From: an uncultured Bacilli bacterium
Lineage (GTDB): Bacteria > Bacillota_I > Bacilli_A > ML615J-28 > CAG-313
Direction: 5' to 3'
Length of the DNA stretch: 8,380 nucleotides
Assembly (NCBI GenBank): GCA_904502205.1
Contig: CAJGDR010000040.1
Span: 1 to 8,380 of the forward strand
The notes under the pieces were generated by a model. It saw only the letters and a program-made list of their open reading frames with translations. It did no database searches and was not told the DNA's origin. Position 1 is the first letter of the stretch. Each line of letters opens with the position of its first letter. A program made the position numbers and the translations under genes. This document shows positions 1 through 6,167 of the stretch, in pieces.

Positions 1-570
<570 letters not shown>

Positions 571-600
571 TTATATACCTCTTTCTTTCTTAAAATCTAT

Positions 601-1200
601 TTATTTACTAACTTTTACCATGCTAGGTCTAAGTACACGATCTTTATACATATAACCTTGCATAACAACTTCAACAACTTGTCCTTCTTCCACCCCTTCA
701 ACTTCAATAGTTTCGATTGCTTGGTGGATATTAGGATTGAATTTTTCACCTAAATCTTTTATTTTTTGAACACCATAATCACTCATTACTTGTTGTAATT
801 GCATATTGATCATTTGGAATCCTAATAAATATTTTTTTAATAATTCATCTTCAGTTTTGCTACTTACTGCTTTATCAAAGATATCAATTACATTTATCAT
901 ATCTGATAATAATGTTTGGTTAGCATATTTACGATCTTTGATTCTTTCATCGTTTGTACGTCTTTTAAAGTTTTCAAGTTCAGCACGATCTAGTAACATT
1001 TCATTTTTAACATTAGCTAGTTCTAATTCAAGTGCTGCTATTTGTTCTTTTAATTCTTTAATCTTTTTCTTATCTTTAGCAGGTTTTTCTACTACTTCTT
1101 CAGTTGTATCAGATTCTAAAGATTCTTCTTTAATTTCTTCAACAACTTCTTGTTCTAATTCTTCTTTTTCTTCTTCACGGTATCTATTGTTTTCCACCAT
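601..1200 (-). CDS. grpE: Nucleotide exchange factor GrpE
   Basis: GrpE is a homodimer that opens the DnaK ATPase domain to release ADP. The 199-residue protein shows the usual layout: a disordered, very acidic N-terminus (residues 1-40, rich in Glu); a long coiled-coil helix (about 45-95, including the family-typical AELENFKRR); a short helical bundle (about 96-145); and the C-terminal beta domain. That domain carries the signature elements FNPNIHQAI (154-162) and GYMYKDRVLRPSMVKVS (182-198). The start ATG at 1200 has a textbook AAGAGGTG at 1203-1210. This Shine-Dalgarno sequence reaches the last base of the hrcA stop codon, so the two genes are only 9 bases apart and probably translated from one message. 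dnaK follows 33 bases downstream. Confidence 0.98.
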   Translation of the reverse strand: MVENNRYREEEKEELEQEVVEEIKEESLESDTTEEVVEKPAKDKKKIKELKEQIAALELELANVKNEMLLDRAELENFKRRTNDERIKDRKYANQTLLSDMINVIDIFDKAVSSKTEDELLKKYLLGFQMINMQLQQVMSDYGVQKIKDLGEKFNPNIHQAIETIEVEGVEEGQVVEVVMQGYMYKDRVLRPSMVKVSK

Positions 1201-1209
1201 TTCACCTCT

Positions 1210-2220
1210 TTACATTATATTTTTAATGTTTTTAGCAATATATTCAAGTAATGGAATAATCTTTGAATATTGCATTCTTGTTGGACCAAAAATTGAAATT
1301 GCACCTTTATGTCCATTATTAGCTTCATAAGGAACAGTAATAACAGTACAATCTTGTAAAGCTTTAATTTCGTTTTCTTGACCAATTCGAACACTTATTC
1401 CATTGTCATCTAATTTAACAACTTTTAAGATTTCTTTCTTTTCGATTGCATCAAACAAATCTTTTACTTTTTCAATATCTTGGAATTCAGGTTGTTGTAA
1501 AATATTTGATTGGCCTGAAATATGATATTTATCTGTTGCCATTTCTTGGAATGCAGAAACTATTGCATTCACTAAATCTTCACGATATGTCATGAAGTCC
1601 ATAATTTCTTCATTATTTAGTTCTTCATTTAATTTTTGATCAATTTCACTAACTAAACAATCGTGTAAAATTTCGTCTAAGATATTTACAACTCTTTCAA
1701 TTTCTTTAAAACTTAAACCATCAGGAACAATAATTTTTTTACTTTCAACATGACCTGAATCAGTTATCATAATTATTAACGCAAAACGTTCTTGTAAACT
1801 AACAAATTGTAATTTCTTAATTTTCGAACTACTTGCTGAATTACCTAAAACAAGTGTTGCGTAATTTGTAAGCTGTGAGACTAAATTCATTGATTCATTA
1901 ATTGCTTGTTCTTTAGACAAATCATGACGTTTAAAAATCTCATCAATCATTGGAAAACTATATTCAGCGTTTTCTCTTTCTTTCATGATTGTTTCTACAT
2001 AATAATGATATCCTTTTTCAGAAGGGATTCTTCCACTTGATGTATGAGTTTTTTCAATAAAACCTAAATCTTCAAGATCAGCCATATCATTTCTAAGTGT
2101 TGCAGGAGATACTTGTAAGTCATTTCTTTTAGAAAGAGTACGAGAACCAACCGGTTCATTTGTACTAACGTATTCCTCAACTATTGCTTTAAGCACTAAT
2201 ATTTGTCGATTTGAAAGCAT
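1210..2220 (-). CDS. hrcA: Heat-inducible transcription repressor HrcA
   Basis: HrcA is the dimeric repressor of class I heat-shock genes. It binds the CIRCE inverted repeat, and its folding depends on the GroE chaperonin, which makes it a feedback sensor. With the ATG at 2220 it is 336 residues, a normal length. The winged-helix DNA-binding domain occupies about residues 1-75 and contains LSNRQ, the GSRTLSKR segment, the recognition region SPATLRNDMADLEDLGF, and the wing SSGRIPSEKGYHYYV. The rest is the GAF-like/dimerisation region, ending in the conserved segments GISVRIG, GHKGAISIFGPTRMQY and IAKNI. A GTG at 2223 is in frame, but it lies only four bases from AGGAGG, so the ATG at 2220 (seven bases) is preferred. 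It is the first gene of hrcA-grpE-dnaK, directly behind two CIRCE operators, so it should be autoregulated. Confidence 0.97.
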   Translation of the reverse strand: MLSNRQILVLKAIVEEYVSTNEPVGSRTLSKRNDLQVSPATLRNDMADLEDLGFIEKTHTSSGRIPSEKGYHYYVETIMKERENAEYSFPMIDEIFKRHDLSKEQAINESMNLVSQLTNYATLVLGNSASSSKIKKLQFVSLQERFALIIMITDSGHVESKKIIVPDGLSFKEIERVVNILDEILHDCLVSEIDQKLNEELNNEEIMDFMTYREDLVNAIVSAFQEMATDKYHISGQSNILQQPEFQDIEKVKDLFDAIEKKEILKVVKLDDNGISVRIGQENEIKALQDCTVITVPYEANNGHKGAISIFGPTRMQYSKIIPLLEYIAKNIKNIM

Positions 2221-2225
2221 CACGA

Positions 2226-2234
2226 CACCTCCTT
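2226..2234 (-). promoter_or_regulatory. Ribosome binding site of hrcA, deciding the start codon
   Basis: The minus strand reads AAGGAGGTG here, a full match to the anti-Shine-Dalgarno. Counting from the end of AGGAGG, there are seven bases to the ATG at 2220 and four to the in-frame GTG at 2223. The spacing favours the ATG. Confidence 0.8.
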
Positions 2235-2235
2235 T

Positions 2236-2262
2236 TTAGCACTCACTTATCTTATCTGCTAA
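2236..2262. promoter_or_regulatory. CIRCE operator, downstream copy (at the transcription start)
   Basis: The sequence reads TTAGCACTC, nine bases, then ATCTGCTAA. The CIRCE consensus is TTAGCACTC-N9-GAGTGCTAA: the left arm matches 9 of 9 and the right arm 6 of 9. It lies between the -10 hexamer and the hrcA ribosome binding site and covers the predicted transcription start (about 2257). HrcA bound here would block initiation or promoter clearance. It is also transcribed as the 5' end of the mRNA. Confidence 0.9.
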
Positions 2263-2263
2263 C

Positions 2264-2292
2264 ATTATACCATAATTTGTTAGCACTGTCAA
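2264..2292 (-). promoter_or_regulatory. Sigma-A promoter of the hrcA-grpE-dnaK operon
   Basis: On the minus strand the -35 hexamer is TTGACA (2287-2292) and the -10 hexamer is TATAAT (2264-2269). They are separated by exactly 17 bases, and TGG precedes the -10, giving an extended -10 as well. Both hexamers match the housekeeping consensus perfectly, so the promoter should be very strong unless repressed. The -35 overlaps one CIRCE and the start site falls in the other. Expected leader length is about 37 bases. Confidence 0.93.
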
Positions 2293-2306
2293 GGAATAAG
2301 TGCTAA
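2280..2306. promoter_or_regulatory. CIRCE operator, upstream copy (over the -35 box)
   Basis: The sequence reads TTAGCACTG, nine bases, then AAGTGCTAA, which matches the CIRCE arms at 8 of 9 and 8 of 9. The -35 hexamer TTGACA lies inside this element, using part of the left arm and spacer. Its centre is 44 bp from the centre of the other CIRCE, close to four helical turns, so both could be occupied on the same face of the DNA. Confidence 0.92.
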
Positions 2307-2350
2307 TAATTACCATTTTTATTATATTCAGTTTATCTTATTTTATACAT

Positions 2351-2388
2351 AAAATAAAAAAGTAATACTTATAAAAATAAGTATTACT
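2351..2388 (-). terminator. Intrinsic terminator after gpsA
   Basis: A perfect 12-bp inverted repeat (AGTAATACTTAT at 2361-2372 and ATAAGTATTACT at 2377-2388) has a 4-base loop. On the minus strand it is followed by a T-rich run (2351-2360). It begins five bases after the gpsA stop codon. The stem is AT-rich and therefore only moderately stable, but its position and T-tract fit a Rho-independent terminator that shields the heat-shock promoter from read-through. Confidence 0.85.
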
Positions 2389-2393
2389 AATTA

Positions 2394-3350
2394 TTAAAAC
2401 TCTGATTTAATTGTTCTTCCAAATAATGCTTTTAGTGCTTTAAGTGGATCTTCCTTATTATATAGAATTTCATGAACTGTATGACATATTGGCATATCTA
2501 CTTGATACAATTGACTTAAATATTCAATCGCAGCAGCTGTATAATATCCTTCTGCTAGTTTTTCAAATGTTTCGCCTTTTGCAAACATCTCACCGAAAGC
2601 TCTGTTATGTGAATGAACTGAAAATACAGTTGCTTCATAATCACCTAAGTGACATAACCCATAAGCCGATAATTCATTTCCACCCATTTCTTTAATAAGT
2701 CTTGCTACTTCTCTTGTTCCTCTTGACATTAAAGCTCCCTTTAAAGTACTAAGGTTAAAACCATCAAGCATCCCAGCAGCAATACCAATTACATTTTTAG
2801 TAGCAGCACCAATTTCATTACCTAAAAGATCTGTACCAATATAAAATCTAATCAAATCACTTGTTAATTCTTTTACTAAATAATTTTTTACTTCAAAGTC
2901 ATTAGAATCAATTACCATACAGTTTGGTTTTTCTTGATAAAACTCTTGAACATGACCAGGTCCAATCCAAACTGCAACTTTATTTGAAGGATCAGTATTT
3001 TCACTAACAACCTCAGATAATCTTTTACGACGTTTTATATCAATACCTTTCATGCATAAAATAAAAATTTTATTTGTTAATTTTAAATCTTTGATTTCTT
3101 GCATAAAATCATATAAATTTTGTGAAGGAATTGAAATCACAATAACATCTTGTTCTTTTAAAACTTCAATATTTGTAGTAAGTTTAATCGTTTCAGGATA
3201 AACGATATAATCATTTGAACGAGTTTCTAGTAATCTTTTAAAATCTGGACTTTGAAGTTGTCCATATACAGTTACATCTTTTCCAATACGATCTAAATAC
3301 CAAGCAATAAATGATCCCCATCTACCGCTTCCGACTAATGTCACTTTCAT
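2394..3350 (-). CDS. gpsA: NAD(P)-dependent glycerol-3-phosphate dehydrogenase, divergent GpsA family
   Basis: The family reduces dihydroxyacetone phosphate to sn-glycerol 3-phosphate in the cytosol, supplying the backbone for phospholipids. The protein has 318 residues, slightly below the usual 330-345. Residues 1-30 form a Rossmann start with the GSGRWGS dinucleotide loop (7-13). KGID (101-104) and ATKNVIGIAAG (183-193) carry the two lysines equivalent to the active-site pair, and D237 in GLCHLGDY and T241 match further catalytic positions. Two signatures are unusual: the normal SGPSFA is GPGHVQE (130-136), and the normal SRNR is SHNR (247-250), so the usual arginine is His248. The start ATG at 3350 has AAGGAAGTG at 3357-3364. 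An extended -10 promoter precedes it and a hairpin terminator follows, so it can be transcribed alone. The fold assignment is secure; exact substrate and cofactor are less so. Confidence 0.88.
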   Translation of the reverse strand: MKVTLVGSGRWGSFIAWYLDRIGKDVTVYGQLQSPDFKRLLETRSNDYIVYPETIKLTTNIEVLKEQDVIVISIPSQNLYDFMQEIKDLKLTNKIFILCMKGIDIKRRKRLSEVVSENTDPSNKVAVWIGPGHVQEFYQEKPNCMVIDSNDFEVKNYLVKELTSDLIRFYIGTDLLGNEIGAATKNVIGIAAGMLDGFNLSTLKGALMSRGTREVARLIKEMGGNELSAYGLCHLGDYEATVFSVHSHNRAFGEMFAKGETFEKLAEGYYTAAAIEYLSQLYQVDMPICHTVHEILYNKEDPLKALKALFGRTIKSEF

Positions 3351-3373
3351 ATTCTCACTTCCTTTTATATTAT

Positions 3374-3402
3374 ATTATATCATATTTTACATAAATTTTA
3401 AA
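3374..3402 (-). promoter_or_regulatory. Candidate extended -10 promoter of gpsA
   Basis: The minus strand carries TGATATAAT at 3374-3382, a full -10 hexamer with the extended TGn motif. At 17 bases the -35 is a poor TTTAAA (3397-3402). The predicted leader is short, about 15-20 bases, ending at the gpsA ribosome binding site. The element overlaps no coding sequence except that its upstream edge approaches the end of the hemolysin III gene, from which read-through is also possible because no terminator is visible between them. Confidence 0.5.
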
Positions 3403-3406
3403 GCAA

Positions 3407-4045
3407 TTATAAATAGATAGTAATAAATATACCAATCCACTGAATAACTGCACCAAACAACACAAAAAAATGCCAAATAAAATGAGCAACCTTCTTTTTT
3501 AAAACAAATGGTATAATCCCTATAGTATATACAAGACCACCTGCTAAAATCAATAAAAAGAAAGTTAAATCTTTTATTAAATTAGGAACTAATAATATAC
3601 CACACCAACCAAGAATAAAGTATAAAGTAAAATGTAACCATTTAGGTCTATTTGGTCCAAAAACTCCAATAATTGTTACACCAGTAGCTATTATAACCCA
3701 CTGTATAGCACAAATTATAATTCCTTCAACCCCACCAACAAAACTTAATAAAATTGGTGTATATGTTGATCCTATTAATAAATAAATTGACAAATAATCA
3801 AATCGACGAAACAGTCTTTTTACTTTACTATCTGTTTTAAACGCATGATACAAGCAGCTCATTGTAAACATCATAAACATTCCAATAAAATAAATAATTG
3901 CAGAAATTGTTTCAACTGATGTTTTACTGTTTATTAACATTAAAATTAAAACAACAATGGAAAATATACTTCCAACTCCATGAGTAACAGCATTTCCAAT
4001 TTCTTCTAATATACCACGTTTCGGCATAACTTGAACGTTTTTCAT
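3407..4045 (-). CDS. Hemolysin III / PAQR family integral membrane protein
   Basis: The protein belongs to the bacterial hemolysin III (YqfA/YplQ-like) branch of the PAQR superfamily, seven-helix membrane proteins whose physiological role is poorly defined; pore-forming hemolysis was reported for the Bacillus cereus member. With the ATG at 4045 it has 212 residues, typical for the family. Most of it is hydrophobic, in about seven membrane segments. Family landmarks are EEIGNAVTHGVG near the N-terminus, SCLYH (residues 63-67), FDYLSIYLLIGSTYTP with Asp83, and HFIWH (188-192). The set His67, Asp83, His188 and His192 matches the metal-site pattern known in PAQR proteins. The third histidine that often follows in the last helix is Gln202 here. 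An upstream in-frame ATG at 4060 is rejected because it has no ribosome binding site and falls almost at the predicted transcription start. Confidence 0.88.
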   Translation of the reverse strand: MKNVQVMPKRGILEEIGNAVTHGVGSIFSIVVLILMLINSKTSVETISAIIYFIGMFMMFTMSCLYHAFKTDSKVKRLFRRFDYLSIYLLIGSTYTPILLSFVGGVEGIIICAIQWVIIATGVTIIGVFGPNRPKWLHFTLYFILGWCGILLVPNLIKDLTFFLLILAGGLVYTIGIIPFVLKKKVAHFIWHFFVLFGAVIQWIGIFITIYL

Positions 4046-4050
4046 TATTT

Positions 4051-4057
4051 CACCTTC
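4051..4057 (-). promoter_or_regulatory. Ribosome binding site that places the hemolysin III start at 4045
   Basis: The minus strand reads GAAGGTG here, five bases before the ATG at 4045. The alternative ATG at 4060 lies upstream of this site and has no purine-rich motif before it. Confidence 0.7.
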
Positions 4058-4071
4058 CATGTAATGTATAT

Positions 4072-4100
4072 ATTATACATTAAAATAAACTATTTGTAAA
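4072..4100 (-). promoter_or_regulatory. Sigma-A promoter of the hemolysin III gene
   Basis: On the minus strand TTTACA (4095-4100, 5 of 6) is followed after 17 bases by a perfect TATAAT (4072-4077). The predicted start is near 4065, giving a leader of about 20 bases to the ATG at 4045. The -35 starts just after the T-tract of the serpin terminator. Confidence 0.8.
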
Positions 4101-4101
4101 C

Positions 4102-4131
4102 AAAAAAAGATTCTGCAAAGCAGAATCTTTT
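4102..4131 (-). terminator. Intrinsic terminator after the serpin gene
   Basis: A perfect 12-bp inverted repeat (AAAAGATTCTGC at 4105-4116 and GCAGAATCTTTT at 4120-4131) closes a 3-base loop. On the minus strand the hairpin is followed by an uninterrupted T run to 4102. It begins on the base directly after the serpin TAG stop, and its T-tract ends one base before the next promoter's -35 box. Confidence 0.92.
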
Positions 4132-5469
4132 CTATACATTTTTAATAACACCAGAGAATAAAACTGTACCTTTATAATTAGTAATCATAAACGCAAATGA
4201 TTTATCAACTACAAAATCATGATAAACATCAACATAAGGACCAGGTCCAGCAGCACCACAACTAGTTATACTAGTAACAGCCGCACCTTCAATACCATAA
4301 CTATTAACGATTAGTTTTGTTTGATGTGAAATTTGATCAATATATGCACTACCGCTAACTAAGTTAGATAAATTAGCTGTTTTTATATCAAAGATATCTT
4401 TAATTCCGAATTCTTCTGATAATGTTTCTTTAATATCATTATCATATTCAGCATCAAATTCTGGGAATAAACATCTTGTATGATTATATTCTCGTCTTTC
4501 GTTATCAACTGCTAAATAATTATTTAAATTATTAACTTCTTCTAAGAAATCTTTTGTATACACATCATCGATTGAGTAACCATCATTAGGTACAATAAAT
4601 TTCAAATAGAATCCATTGTTTGTTTTAGTACTTGCAAAACTATATTTTTCAGTTACATAAGGTTTACAATCCAAATAATATCCTGTTAAAAGTTTAATAT
4701 TCTCAACACTATTATCATAATTAATGAATTCATAAAATTCTTTTGTAAACTTTAATTCATGTCCAGATTCATCCCAAATATCTTTTAAATAATATGTATT
4801 AAGTATTGTAAAAATAGTTTCATTAGAAAATTGATATTCTTTATCGATTAAACCATGTGTAACTTCCTTTATATATTTTCTTAGTACATCAGCAGCTTCT
4901 TTTGGTTTGGATAAAAATGGAACTTTATAAGTTGAAACGTAATAATTATTAGCAAGCGATTCTAAAGCCATTTCATTTAACGCAACATTTTCATCAACCC
5001 AAATAGAATTATTTAAATCCTCATACCCTTGAATTACAGTGTTGTCAAAATAACCCTGACCACTAAACTTTCGATTAGAAGCTGAATACAAATATTTTGT
5101 GTATTCATTCATTTCTTCATATGTAACTCCAAGAGCATTTAAAATTTCATCACGAGAATTATCACTTGCAGCTTCTGCAGTCATAGCAAGTGCCATATAA
5201 ATTGAAATAGGAGAAACTACAAAATTTTGTTCTTTTTCATTGTCCTCATATAATTCAGTAGATAATTCATATGAAAAACATTGGACTTTTTTTAAAAAAG
5301 TATCATACTCACTCGTTTGATTTTTATTACTTTCTAAATCTTTTTTTGCAGTTTTTACAACATACTCACTAAACTGCTTATCGTTAATTTCATTACTTTG
5401 TTCTAATGTACATGAAACAACAAATAAAGACAAAAACGTAATTACAATTAAACTAATATATTTTTTCAT
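4132..5469 (-). CDS. Serpin (serine protease inhibitor family), predicted surface lipoprotein
   Basis: Serpins trap proteases by offering a reactive loop as bait and then inserting it into a central sheet. This 445-residue protein starts with a lipoprotein signal peptide: KK, a hydrophobic core (residues 5-18) and lipobox VVSC with Cys20. A polar linker (about 21-60) follows, then a full-length serpin domain (about 61-445). Landmarks are NFVVSPISIYMALAMTAEAA (82-101), NNSIWVDE (153-160), YIKEVTHGLI (199-208), TILNTYYLKD (221-230), FPEFD (335-339) and the end VLFSGVIKNV. The hinge is GIEGAAVT (392-399). It keeps most small residues of inhibitory serpins, but with Ile where Thr/Ser is usual at P14 and Val at P9. 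The exposed loop (about 400-413) is rich in Ser, Gly and Ala with Cys404. The start ATG at 5469 has AAGAGGTGA (5474-5482). Terminators lie on both sides, and no convincing promoter was found in the short upstream gap. Confidence 0.93.
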   Translation of the reverse strand: MKKYISLIVITFLSLFVVSCTLEQSNEINDKQFSEYVVKTAKKDLESNKNQTSEYDTFLKKVQCFSYELSTELYEDNEKEQNFVVSPISIYMALAMTAEAASDNSRDEILNALGVTYEEMNEYTKYLYSASNRKFSGQGYFDNTVIQGYEDLNNSIWVDENVALNEMALESLANNYYVSTYKVPFLSKPKEAADVLRKYIKEVTHGLIDKEYQFSNETIFTILNTYYLKDIWDESGHELKFTKEFYEFINYDNSVENIKLLTGYYLDCKPYVTEKYSFASTKTNNGFYLKFIVPNDGYSIDDVYTKDFLEEVNNLNNYLAVDNERREYNHTRCLFPEFDAEYDNDIKETLSEEFGIKDIFDIKTANLSNLVSGSAYIDQISHQTKLIVNSYGIEGAAVTSITSCGAAGPGPYVDVYHDFVVDKSFAFMITNYKGTVLFSGVIKNV

Positions 5470-5529
5470 TAAATCACCTCTTTATTAATATAACGCAGTT
5501 TTATAAAATTTTATTGGTCAAATTATAAA

Positions 5530-5552
5530 AAAAGAGGATTTTATCCTCTTTT
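5530..5552 (-). terminator. Intrinsic terminator overlapping the end of the hydrolase gene
   Basis: Nine base pairs (AAAAGAGGA at 5530-5538 with TCCTCTTTT at 5544-5552) close a 5-base loop. On the minus strand the hairpin runs into a T-tract extending past 5530 toward 5525. The TAA stop of the metallo-beta-lactamase-fold gene (5541-5543) sits in the loop, so the left arm is also the last coding codons. The plus strand has a T-rich run on the other side, so the hairpin could act in both directions, although no plus-strand gene approaches it. Confidence 0.88.
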
Positions 5553-6167
5553 ATTTTTTTCATAATATGGATTATATTTAATTTCATGAAAACAAGTTGA
5601 TGACTCACCATGTCCTGGATATACATTATAATCAGTTTTACTTTTTAATAACTTATTTATTGATTCACTTAGTTGAACAGAGCTAGCTGTTGGTAAATCC
5701 CATCTGCCGACACCTTCATGAAACAAGGTATCACCAGTAAACATTTCGTTTTCAATTTTAAAACATACTGAGCAATTAGTATGACCTGGTGTAAAAATTA
5801 CTTTAATTTTCATTTCACCAAGTTCAATTGTTTCACCATCTTTTAATTCCACAATTTGTTCTTTAGAAATATCAACAGGTTCATTACAACCAAAATAAAC
5901 TGCACACGATGCATAAATATCACTTAATTTTAGATAAGCTGCTTTATGCATATAAACTTTTGTATCATAAATTTTTAGTAACTTACGAATTCTTTTAAAG
6001 TGATCATAATGACCATGAGTCAAAAAGATACCTAAAACTTTTCTATCATTAACTAACTTTTTAATACTTCTTTCATCATTTGCAGGATCAATAATAATTA
6101 CTTCATTATCTCCAACGACATAAGTATTGCTGTTATTATTGTTTTCACAAAGAATTTCAATATTCAT
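5541..6167 (-). CDS. Metallo-beta-lactamase-fold hydrolase, glyoxalase II-like (YqgX-type)
   Basis: The protein is a short cytosolic hydrolase of the glyoxalase II-like group within the metallo-beta-lactamase superfamily. These usually cleave thioesters or related bonds with a two-metal site; the natural substrate cannot be read from the sequence. It has 208 residues. All metal ligands are present: THGHYDH (His51, His53, Asp55, His56), GHT (His129), GDT (Asp146) and YPGHG (His186). GRWDLPT (154-160) and the final YNPY match the compact bacterial family of about 210 residues. It lacks the C-terminal domain of classical glutathione-dependent glyoxalase II. Its ATG overlaps the stop codon of the ROK-like gene by one base (TAATG) and has AAAAGGT at 6173-6179, which points to translational coupling. 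A terminator closes the operon. Confidence 0.9.
   Translation of the reverse strand: MNIEILCENNNNSNTYVVGDNEVIIIDPANDERSIKKLVNDRKVLGIFLTHGHYDHFKRIRKLLKIYDTKVYMHKAAYLKLSDIYASCAVYFGCNEPVDISKEQIVELKDGETIELGEMKIKVIFTPGHTNCSVCFKIENEMFTGDTLFHEGVGRWDLPTASSVQLSESINKLLKSKTDYNVYPGHGESSTCFHEIKYNPYYEKNKRG

Noticed and set aside
2321..2349. Possible second heat-shock operon promoter upstream of the CIRCE pair (TATAAT at 2321-2326 on the minus strand)
   Set aside because: The -35 at 17 bases (TGTATA) is poor and there is no extended -10; the perfect promoter lies just downstream.
2444..2695. Open frame on the plus strand inside gpsA
   Set aside because: It lies wholly opposite the gpsA coding sequence and its translation has no recognisable motif.
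5483..5529. Possible serpin promoter: TTGACC with TATATT downstream on the minus strand
   Set aside because: The spacer is about 23 bases, too long for sigma-A, and no better pair was found; the serpin promoter remains unassigned.
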